In this document: positions 1-5,408 of the stretch, piece by piece
Layout of the letters: each line of letters opens with the position of its first letter
Position numbering within the stretch: the stretch's first letter is position 1
Assembly: GCA_937934635.1 (NCBI GenBank)
Contig: CALGZD010000373.1
Span: forward strand, 1-11,413
Reading direction: 5' to 3'
Origin: an uncultured Deinococcales bacterium
GTDB lineage: Bacteria; Deinococcota; Deinococci; Deinococcales; Trueperaceae
Length of the DNA stretch: 11,413 nt
Notes under the pieces: model-generated
What the model was told of the DNA's origin: nothing
Database searches by the model: none
Seen by the model: only the letters and a program-made list of their open reading frames with translations
Program-made: the position numbers and the translations under genes

Positions 1-184
1 TATTTGCAATGATAAAGTGTTCGCTTGTATCTGATAGGCTTTCTAAGGACCAGTCAAGCATCTGTTTACCCTTGTAGATATAGCTTGCTTTGTCTTGACC
101 AAAACGTTTTGAGTGACCACCTGCTAGAACGACGCCACTGATTGGAAGTTTTGCGGAAGTTCTTAGCACATCTTTTAGAGGCAT
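1..184 (-). CDS. mobA: Molybdenum cofactor guanylyltransferase MobA, N-terminal part (runs off left edge)
   Basis: The first 61 codons are visible on the minus strand, starting from the ATG at 184. After about 16 residues comes GVVLAGGHSKRFGQDKA (residues 17-33), the nucleotide-binding signature of the MobA family: LAGG, RxG/RFG and the DKA lysine. MobA transfers GMP from GTP to molybdopterin in the cytoplasm, giving the guanine dinucleotide form used by DMSO-reductase-type enzymes. The start is supported by a TAAACT box 5 nt upstream, which suggests a leaderless transcript. The gene is divergent from the DdrA-like gene, and only 73 bp separate the two start codons. Related sugar-nucleotidyltransferases share the LAGG motif, but the RFGxDKA spacing and early position favour MobA. 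The C-terminal part lies outside the window. Confidence 0.85.
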   Translation of the reverse strand, partial: MPLKDVLRTSAKLPISGVVLAGGHSKRFGQDKASYIYKGKQMLDWSLESLSDTSEHFIIAN

Positions 185-189
185 GATTT

Positions 190-195
190 AGTTTA
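190..195 (-). promoter_or_regulatory. Putative -10 box (TAAACT) of mobA, leaderless layout
   Basis: On the minus strand TAAACT lies 5 nt before the mobA ATG, which would put transcription start at or next to the start codon. No convincing -35 or Shine-Dalgarno sequence is visible. Confidence comes mainly from the same arrangement at other genes in the window. Confidence 0.4.
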
Positions 196-243
196 CACAA
201 CTTGATTAGGAAATATGCATGTCATCTTTGTGCGTGTTTTAGG

Positions 244-249
244 TATAAT
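244..249 (+). promoter_or_regulatory. -10 box (TATAAT) of the DdrA-like gene, leaderless layout
   Basis: A perfect consensus TATAAT sits 8 nt upstream of the ATG at 258, so transcription should begin at about the start codon. There is no Shine-Dalgarno sequence. A weak -35 (TGTCAT, 220-225) could fit at 18-bp spacing. I looked for the palindromic radiation/desiccation response motif of Deinococcus in 185-257 and saw no clear copy. Confidence 0.6.
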
Positions 250-257
250 TATTTTTA

Positions 258-302
258 ATGACACAGCAAGAAATGACACAGCAAGAAAAGATACAGCAAG
301 AA
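258..302 (+). repeat. 15-bp in-frame tandem repeat at the start codon (3 units)
   Basis: ATGACACAGCAAGAA occurs twice exactly (258-272, 273-287), followed by a third copy with two substitutions (288-302). It encodes MTQQE-MTQQE-KIQQE. The repeat duplicates the initiation codon, so two consecutive start sites are possible. Copy number may vary by slippage. Confidence 0.9.
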
Positions 303-1061
303 AAACCTGTACCTGTTCTTGAGTTAGCTAAAAAGCTGGCTCGAGCCTTCCCCGATTACCCAGTTGAGTGGCGAATTGTGGAACTTTCCGAGGACATGAG
401 TCAAGCGCAAGTGAGACCTCAACTTTCTTATGATGTTGTAGTAGATCATCTAAATACAATTTTGGGTAAAGAAGGCTGGTCTTTTAGCTATGTCACTATT
501 GAAAATAGTGACAATAATGCAATAGCGTGTAACTTATTTATAGAAGTTGCTGATAGAGCCGTTTCTAAGGCCGCTGTATTGTCTGTAGGCAACGATGCCG
601 AACGCAGCGCTAAGGACGCACTTGTACAAGCTGCTGAGTACTTTGGAATAGTATCAGGGGTCGATACCTCACAGAGCTATTGGGTTGACTATGATCCAGA
701 AGCTAAAGACATTCTTTTTGAGCCAGAATACGAACAGGCATCTGGTCAGGAGTCGAGTAGAGAGTTTAGTGGTTTTTCGCTGGATACAGGTCAAGATGTT
801 GTTGAAGAGCTTGATATGTCTAAGTTCAGTGGTCCGCTTGTGGATTTTGAAGAAGACTCTCAAGAAGACAGGTCAAAGACTGAAGGGCAGCAAAAGATTG
901 ATAGTTTGGTTGAACGCCTTAAGGCAGAAGGTATGGGTCTACAGGTTGCAAAATTAACTGTGCAATACGGTGGTTATGGCAATAATCCAGATGAAGCACG
1001 TATTTTATATGGAAAACTGCGTGAACTGCTCATAGAAAAATCGAACAATGCATCATCTTGA
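258..1061 (+). CDS. Rad52/Rad22-family (DdrA-like) DNA repair protein
   Basis: The 267-residue protein has a Rad52/Rad22-like fold at about residues 20-136. Visible landmarks are FPDYPVEWRIV (31-41), LSYDVVVDHLNTILGKEGWSFSY (from 56, the 'RxVxDRLxxVxGxxNWSF' region of the family) and a helix SAKDALVQAAEYFGI (117-131) matching the conserved 'DALKRAAxxFG' motif. Members bind single-stranded DNA; Deinococcus DdrA protects 3' ends after radiation or desiccation. After the core come an acidic, Ser-rich linker (about 140-208) and a C-terminal helical segment (210-262) with QYGGYGNNPDEARILYGKLRELL-like character. At 267 residues it is longer than Deinococcus DdrA (about 208). The N-terminus is three MTQQE-like repeats. 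The start was chosen because TATAAT lies 8 nt upstream; the ATG at 273 (second repeat) is an in-frame alternative. Family assignment is firm; DdrA orthology is inferred. Confidence 0.8.
   Translation: MTQQEMTQQEKIQQEKPVPVLELAKKLARAFPDYPVEWRIVELSEDMSQAQVRPQLSYDVVVDHLNTILGKEGWSFSYVTIENSDNNAIACNLFIEVADRAVSKAAVLSVGNDAERSAKDALVQAAEYFGIVSGVDTSQSYWVDYDPEAKDILFEPEYEQASGQESSREFSGFSLDTGQDVVEELDMSKFSGPLVDFEEDSQEDRSKTEGQQKIDSLVERLKAEGMGLQVAKLTVQYGGYGNNPDEARILYGKLRELLIEKSNNASS
339..346. repeat. GCTCGAGC palindrome, copy 1
   Basis: This is one of six exact copies of the octamer in the window. It lies within the DdrA-like gene and is read as Ala-Arg-Ala (phase GCT CGA GC-), inside the 10-bp palindrome GGCTCGAGCC. 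Confidence 0.6.
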
Positions 1062-1295
1062 ACGACCAAATCAACTTCTATATGAGCAAAAACTTGAAAT
1101 TTTTTAAGCAAAAATAAATGAAGCTTTACTCATGGTGGAGCCTCAGTTTCTAACATCTTGGTGTGTCTTAAAGAGTAAACTAGGCATGACTTTAGGCTTA
1201 AATTGTCTGAAGCGGGCATTAAATACAGCCGTAAGAGTAGTTCTGGGCAGTAGCTTTTGGGGCTAGTAGTTTGACCAATAGGGGCATGGCAGCAC

Positions 1296-2042
1296 GTGAT
1301 TAAAGTAATAGCAATTGGTGATATTCATGGTATGTGGGCAGAAGCATGGCGAGCATTAAAGCTGGCGAATGCTGCTACTAACTTGTGTCTACCAACCCAA
1401 GCTGTTTTAGATGGACGTTTTCAAATTGTCCTTACAGGTGACTTAGTTCATTACAAGGATTATGAAAGCTACGATAATGCTGTAGGTGAGCGTTTTGATC
1501 CTTATAACAAAAGACATCTTAAACGTGCAGCGAAGGCCCAAATTCGTGAGCTATACCGCTTTAAAGACTACGTTGATAAATCTAAGGGCAATGTCCAAGT
1601 GATTCTTGGTAACCACGATGAAGATGCACTAACACATGACTATGGCTTAGTAACTCGTGGTGGTGTTGAACATAACGAATTTAATCCTGAAGAAGGCGGC
1701 ATTGCAATTCCTGATGATTTAAAAGCTTGGTTCTTAGAAATGCCACGTGAAATCAGTTTGTATGGTGTCCATTTTGCCCATGCGGGACCGCTACCTAGTA
1801 TGCAATTTTTTGATGACTTCTTCTACAATGATCGCGATACCAAACACTGGTGGCACGAAAAACCATATCTATTAGGGCAAGCGAAGCATCGTTTTGGTGT
1901 TTATGGGCATACGGCGATGGAAGAAGGCATCCATATAGATAAAGAACACAACTTTGCTATGATTGATGCACTGCCACAGCGTCAATATTTCGAGATGATT
2001 TTAAGTGAAGAACGTTTAGATTATCGGGCTATGAAGTTTTAA
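1296..2042 (+). CDS. Calcineurin-like (PPP-type) metallophosphoesterase
   Basis: The 248-residue protein carries the metal-binding motifs of the calcineurin-like superfamily in order: GDIHG (8-12), GDLVH (48-52), GNHDE (105-109), HFAHAGP (159-165, first metal/phosphate histidine region) and YGHT (203-206). It should be a cytoplasmic two-metal phosphoesterase, probably a Ser/Thr-protein phosphatase or a nucleotide-polyphosphate (ApaH-like) hydrolase; the substrate cannot be told from sequence. Motif II lacks the DRG of classical PPP phosphatases (GDxVDRG), having VHYKD instead. The GTG at 1296 is used because the frame closes upstream with a TGA at 1273-1275 and no other start is available. 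AGGGG (1280-1284) is a possible but rather distant ribosome-binding site. No leaderless -10 box is seen. There is no signal peptide. Confidence 0.8.
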   Translation: MIKVIAIGDIHGMWAEAWRALKLANAATNLCLPTQAVLDGRFQIVLTGDLVHYKDYESYDNAVGERFDPYNKRHLKRAAKAQIRELYRFKDYVDKSKGNVQVILGNHDEDALTHDYGLVTRGGVEHNEFNPEEGGIAIPDDLKAWFLEMPREISLYGVHFAHAGPLPSMQFFDDFFYNDRDTKHWWHEKPYLLGQAKHRFGVYGHTAMEEGIHIDKEHNFAMIDALPQRQYFEMILSEERLDYRAMKF

Positions 2043-2072
2043 GAAGGTCTGAGAAGGTCTGAGAAGGTCTGA
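2041..2072. repeat. 10-bp tandem repeat (GAGAAGGTCT x3) abutting the phosphoesterase stop
   Basis: Three head-to-tail copies of a 10-bp unit begin at the second base of the TAA stop of the phosphoesterase (aagaaggtct, then gagaaggtct twice, then GA). It forms no hairpin and codes for nothing obvious. It is probably a slippage product. Confidence 0.85.
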
Positions 2073-2116
2073 TTTTCTACATAGAACTGCATAACGATTT
2101 TCATCTTGAAGTAGCA

Positions 2117-2122
2117 TAAACT
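2117..2122 (+). promoter_or_regulatory. Putative -10 box (TAAACT) of the lipoprotein gene, leaderless layout
   Basis: TAAACT is followed by 7 nt and then the GTG start at 2130, the same geometry as other genes here. There is no Shine-Dalgarno sequence before this GTG, and the -35 region is not recognisable. Confidence 0.4.
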
Positions 2123-2129
2123 GCTTTTT

Positions 2130-3680
2130 GTGAATTCAACACCTTACAGGTCTAACTACAAGTATCAATCGATTTTGTTTCTAAGTATAAGCTGTTTATT
2201 TTTTGCTTTAACAGCGTGTTTACCTATACCGACTAAAAGACAGCCATTAGATGTTCCCAGTGTTGAATTTGAGGTTAGCCCTGCGAGTGTTTTTAGAGAA
2301 TTTGTTTTTGTAGAGGGGTTTCAAGAGCCACATACACCTAGTGACTATAACGGTAGCTTGGTGAGTAAATACACCAGAACTACAAAAAGAAATACACCTT
2401 CAAGAACAATCTTTGTATTAGTACCAGGTATCTACGCAGGTGCGACGACGCTCGAGCCGCTTGCTAGGCAACTAGTAGCCGCTGATAGTTCTATAGAAGC
2501 ATGGGTTATTGATAGACGCTCTAACTTACTAGAAGATACTGATGTAATCGCAGAAAGTATTCGCACTCAAGATGTAAGTTTTGTCTATGACTACTACATT
2601 AAAAACTATGGAACAGAAGCTGGTTTCACACTACCCAATCCAAGTGATGTTTCCTTTATGCAGTACTGGGGGCTAGACCTGCACCTTTTTGATTTACATG
2701 AGGTTATCAAACAAGCAAATGCTGAAGCTGACGAAGTGTATCTATTAGGACATTCATTAGGCGCTAGCGTTATTAGTTTTTATAGTGCTTTTAAAGTTGG
2801 TGAAGGCAAAAGTGGTGAAGATTATCTTGATGGTTTAATCTTGCTTGATGGGGTTTTAGGACGCACAGGTGGGTTTGATGGTATCCAGTGGTTTAATGGT
2901 CTTTTAGATATAGCGCCAGAGATTTCTGATGGCATTGTGACATCGGATACAGAAGATGGATTGCTAAACCTTCAATCCCTGACGGGTTTCAATACCTATC
3001 TTCCGATAGCACCGCAAGAACATAGCACAAGCGCAGTGCTTGCTGTGCTAGCCCGTTTTGATCCAGAAGGGCAATCACCTTTATACAAGTTTCCAATTAC
3101 TAATCGTGCTGCCTTTGGTGGTGCTATGGATGACAGCTTTGAGCGCTCAACTGTTTTTGGTGCTTCGGTAGGAGAGATACGAGATGCTGAATTAGCAGGT
3201 AATCTTCTGGCTGTCTTGCTTGATGGTGATATCGGTATTTACAGTAAATCGATTGTGGGTGTTGCTGAAGGTGCGGATAGGGTTACTTGGGATACTACGT
3301 TGCAAGGTAGAGAAGTTTGTGACATTGATAGTTTTGTTGCAAATCATAGCAATGAATTTAGCAACTACAACGAATGGTATTTCCCTGTTGAGTTGATGCT
3401 AGATATTGCAGGATATGATATGTTGCTTAGGGATATTAGAGGCTTTAAAGAGACTTCAGACGTACGTGTTCCAACTTTGGCTTTTGCTGCTGAGCGTGGT
3501 TTAGTACAGGATTTAGATATTTTTTCAGCCTATAGCAATTTACGAGCTGGAAGTCTAATTTCTAGTTATTTAGTAGATGACTTTACGCATTTAGACATTA
3601 TGTGTGCTGAGGTGAATCCAGTGACGACGATTGTTTTAAGGTGGCTCGAGCAGCTTCGCACCCTTCGACAGAATCGTTAA
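2130..3680 (+). CDS. Predicted lipoprotein with alpha/beta-hydrolase (lipase/esterase-like) domain
   Basis: The 516-residue product begins with a lipoprotein signal: basic N-region, hydrophobic stretch (about 14-28) and lipobox LTAC with Cys30 as the lipidation site, so it should be anchored in the envelope. The hydrolase core shows an oxyanion-loop sequence VLVPGIYAG (96-104), the nucleophile elbow GHSLG (207-211, Ser209) and a late His in FTHLDI (487) after a RVPTLAFAAE strand (446-455), as expected for the final strand and catalytic His of the fold. The acid residue cannot be assigned confidently. Between elbow and His lie about 275 residues, much more than in a minimal hydrolase, so there is a large cap or inserted domain. 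The substrate (lipid, ester or peptide) is unknown. The gene ends 5 bp from the convergent cdsA stop. The GTG start is supported by the lipoprotein signal and an upstream -10 box. Confidence 0.75.
   Translation: MNSTPYRSNYKYQSILFLSISCLFFALTACLPIPTKRQPLDVPSVEFEVSPASVFREFVFVEGFQEPHTPSDYNGSLVSKYTRTTKRNTPSRTIFVLVPGIYAGATTLEPLARQLVAADSSIEAWVIDRRSNLLEDTDVIAESIRTQDVSFVYDYYIKNYGTEAGFTLPNPSDVSFMQYWGLDLHLFDLHEVIKQANAEADEVYLLGHSLGASVISFYSAFKVGEGKSGEDYLDGLILLDGVLGRTGGFDGIQWFNGLLDIAPEISDGIVTSDTEDGLLNLQSLTGFNTYLPIAPQEHSTSAVLAVLARFDPEGQSPLYKFPITNRAAFGGAMDDSFERSTVFGASVGEIRDAELAGNLLAVLLDGDIGIYSKSIVGVAEGADRVTWDTTLQGREVCDIDSFVANHSNEFSNYNEWYFPVELMLDIAGYDMLLRDIRGFKETSDVRVPTLAFAAERGLVQDLDIFSAYSNLRAGSLISSYLVDDFTHLDIMCAEVNPVTTIVLRWLEQLRTLRQNR
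2450..2457. repeat. GCTCGAGC palindrome, copy 2
   Basis: Inside the lipoprotein gene, read in the phase --G CTC GAG C-- (Leu-Glu). Confidence 0.6.
3644..3651. repeat. GCTCGAGC palindrome, copy 3
   Basis: Near the 3' end of the lipoprotein gene, read in the phase --G CTC GAG C-- (Leu-Glu). Confidence 0.6.
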
Positions 3681-3685
3681 TTTGC

Positions 3686-4579
3686 CTACCTCAAAATAAC
3701 CAAAGTCACAAAATAATACGTAATCGGCACAGCAAATAACATGCCGTCAATTCTATCAAGTACACCACCGTGTCCAGGAAAAATCGTACCAGAATCTTTT
3801 ACCCCTGCCCAACGTTTAAGCATTGAAGCAAAGAGATCACCAAGCTGAGCACTGCTAGCCACCAAAATTGCAAAGAGAATCGTGTCGTATAAATCAATGT
3901 CTATCGTTGATGTTGATTTGATAACAAAGGTTACACTTGAAACGATAAAAATAGCAAAGAGTAAACCACCGATAGAACCTTCTAGTGTTTTCTTGGGGCT
4001 TAAACCAGGGGCAAGCTTTCGCTTGCCATATAACTTGCCAAAGTAGTAGCCACCAATATCACTGGCGTTGATAGCAAGGATAGGCAAGATGAAATACCAC
4101 AAGCCTAAAACAGCGTCAGGTGTGTAGCGCAAGGTGATGGTATAGCCAAACATCCAAGGTATATAAAGATAGCCAAAAAAGGTATAGAGAATAGCTTGCA
4201 TCGAATTTTCATTTGGGTTGATGATTTCTAGACCAATTAGGTAGAGCACAAAAAGCCCCAGAACAAGTTCACGCCAACTCACGCCATCAAAGAGTGGTTG
4301 CATGTCAAAAAAGCCCGAGTAGGTAACAGGCAAAGATGCAGGTAGGGTTAGTAAGATAGCAACCCACGCACTTCGTTTACGAATAGGAATACCACGTTTA
4401 TTGACCATAGCGCAGTATTCGTTAAAGCCAACAAAAGATAAAAAAAGATAGGCAGGTCCCATCAGGGGTAAACCTATCCAAGTCATTAGAAGAATTGCAA
4501 AAAAACCCGAAAACCCTGTAATGAGTCTTGGGTAGGGTGCGGGTAAGTTTCTGAGATTGTTTATTAGGGCTTTGAACAT
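3686..4579 (-). CDS. cdsA: Phosphatidate cytidylyltransferase (CDP-diglyceride synthase)
   Basis: The 297-residue integral membrane protein has several hydrophobic spans (for example 20-52, 70-90, 104-120, 157-172, 204-221, 232-243, 279-296). It carries the full CdsA signature near the C-terminus: S252-x-L-K-R, then K261-D-S-G, then PGHGG (268-272) and LDRID (274-278). A second conserved block, ASDIGGYYFGKLYGKRKLAPGLSPKKTLEGS (from 172), holds the cytidylyltransferase catalytic region. It makes CDP-diacylglycerol from CTP and phosphatidic acid, the branch point for phospholipids. The length is normal for the family. The gene lies downstream of frr, as in many bacteria, but uppS, often found between them, is absent. 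A hairpin separates it from frr, and a TATACT box 7 nt before the ATG suggests its own leaderless transcript. Confidence 0.95.
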   Translation of the reverse strand: MFKALINNLRNLPAPYPRLITGFSGFFAILLMTWIGLPLMGPAYLFLSFVGFNEYCAMVNKRGIPIRKRSAWVAILLTLPASLPVTYSGFFDMQPLFDGVSWRELVLGLFVLYLIGLEIINPNENSMQAILYTFFGYLYIPWMFGYTITLRYTPDAVLGLWYFILPILAINASDIGGYYFGKLYGKRKLAPGLSPKKTLEGSIGGLLFAIFIVSSVTFVIKSTSTIDIDLYDTILFAILVASSAQLGDLFASMLKRWAGVKDSGTIFPGHGGVLDRIDGMLFAVPITYYFVTLVILR

Positions 4580-4586
4580 AAAGGGC

Positions 4587-4592
4587 AGTATA
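4587..4592 (-). promoter_or_regulatory. Putative -10 box (TATACT) of cdsA, leaderless layout
   Basis: On the minus strand TATACT is followed by 7 nt and then the cdsA ATG. No Shine-Dalgarno sequence is present in this gap. The identical hexamer occupies the same place before recG. The -35 region is weak. Confidence 0.5.
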
Positions 4593-4655
4593 AAGGACTA
4601 TATAAAGAGCAATAGATGTAAATAGGTTGCTGTCTAGATGATGGTCTAAATTAAA

Positions 4656-4681
4656 GGCGTTAAGTCCTAGAACTTAACGCC
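4656..4681 (-). terminator. Perfect 10-bp-stem hairpin downstream of frr, probably terminator (bidirectional sequence)
   Basis: GGCGTTAAGT and ACTTAACGCC pair perfectly around a 6-nt loop. The hairpin starts 26 nt after the frr stop. In the frr direction it is followed by TTTAATTT; in the opposite direction it is followed by ATCTTTTTT, a better T-tract. It most likely ends frr transcription and could also block plus-strand read-through from the convergent side. Confidence 0.7.
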
Positions 4682-4707
4682 ATCTTTTTTACTAAAAAAG
4701 CTATTAA

Positions 4708-5262
4708 TTATACTTCCATGATGTCAGCTTCTTTTCTCTTAAGCTGCTCGTCTATTTGACTTACAAAGTCATCGGTAATTTTTTGAACATCGCCTTCACC
4801 TTTTTTGAGGTCATCTTCGGTCAGAAGATTTTCTTTTTGCATGTCTTTGAGTTCGCTGTTGGCGTCTCTGCGAATGTTACGAATAGCAATTTTTGCTTCT
4901 TCGCCCATATTCTTAGTTGTTTTTACTAAGTCTCTGCGGCGCTCATCATTTAGTGCAGGCACAGTGATGAAAATAGCGTCACCTTTGTTATTTGGATTTA
5001 GACCTAAGTCGCTATCTTGAATTGCTTTTTCGATTGATTCAATTGCACTTTTATCAAATGGGGTAATGAGTAGGGTACGTGGGTCAGGGCTATTGATCGT
5101 TGCTAGCTGGTTTAGAGGTGTCATCGAGCCATAGTAGTCAACGTTGACACGGTTAAAAATAGCTGGATTTGCACGACCTGTACGTACAGTGCCTAAATTA
5201 TTTTGAAAAGCCTCAATTGACTTTTCCATTTTTTCTTTGGTTTCTTTGATGGTTGCGTCCAT
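4708..5262 (-). CDS. frr: Ribosome recycling factor
   Basis: The 184-residue protein has the normal RRF length and matches the family throughout: VRTGRANP (26-33), VDYYGSMTPLNQLA (41-54), the conserved Arg-rich helix NIRRDAN (129-135) and LLTEDDLKKGEGDVQKITD (146-164). Together with EF-G it splits post-termination ribosomes in the cytoplasm. The ATG at 5262 is clearly placed by AGGAG six nt upstream (5269-5273), the only strong Shine-Dalgarno sequence in the window. pyrH, the usual upstream neighbour, is not here; the gene instead follows an AlgX/AlgJ-like gene after 146 bp, so it probably has its own promoter. It is followed by a hairpin and then cdsA. Confidence 0.97.
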   Translation of the reverse strand: MDATIKETKEKMEKSIEAFQNNLGTVRTGRANPAIFNRVNVDYYGSMTPLNQLATINSPDPRTLLITPFDKSAIESIEKAIQDSDLGLNPNNKGDAIFITVPALNDERRRDLVKTTKNMGEEAKIAIRNIRRDANSELKDMQKENLLTEDDLKKGEGDVQKITDDFVSQIDEQLKRKEADIMEV

Positions 5263-5268
5263 AAGAAT

Positions 5269-5273
5269 CTCCT
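5269..5273 (-). promoter_or_regulatory. Ribosome-binding site (AGGAG) of frr
   Basis: AGGAG lies 6 nt before the frr ATG on the minus strand. It stands out because most other genes here have no Shine-Dalgarno sequence and appear leaderless. Confidence 0.75.
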
Positions 5274-5318
5274 ATACTTTCCAAAAGCTACTTATGTTTT
5301 GAGCTTTATCTAATGCAC

Positions 5319-5324
5319 ATTGTA
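5319..5324 (-). promoter_or_regulatory. Candidate -10 box (TACAAT) of frr
   Basis: TACAAT on the minus strand, with a weak TTTAGT (5347-5342) at 17-bp spacing, would give an mRNA with a leader of about 50 nt carrying the AGGAG site. Confidence 0.35.
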
Positions 5325-5408
5325 CTTGTTTTTTATGTGAGACTAAAGCTTTTATACGGAATTTTGTTGTTTCTACGGCTGTAGAGGTTTCAGAAGTTAA
5401 TGTTATTC

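Noticed and set aside
185..257. Radiation/desiccation response motif upstream of the DdrA-like gene
   Set aside because: I found no convincing 17-bp palindrome of that type; ATGCATGTCAT is only vaguely similar.
1132..1266. 44-codon plus-strand ORF between the DdrA-like gene and the phosphoesterase
   Set aside because: It has no Shine-Dalgarno sequence, no -10 box at the leaderless distance, and no recognisable similarity. It can arise by chance in a 234-bp gap.
3139..3150. Perfect 12-bp palindrome TTGAGCGCTCAA inside the lipoprotein gene
   Set aside because: It is a single copy with no loop or associated structure; I take it as chance.
5341..5380. Small hairpin (TCTAC/GTAGA) downstream of the AlgX/AlgJ-like gene as terminator
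   Set aside because: The 5-bp stem without a T-run is too weak to call.
5272..5408. 45-codon open stretch on the minus strand between the AlgX/AlgJ-like stop and frr
   Set aside because: It contains no ATG, GTG or TTG start and resembles no family I know; it is more likely the frr upstream region.
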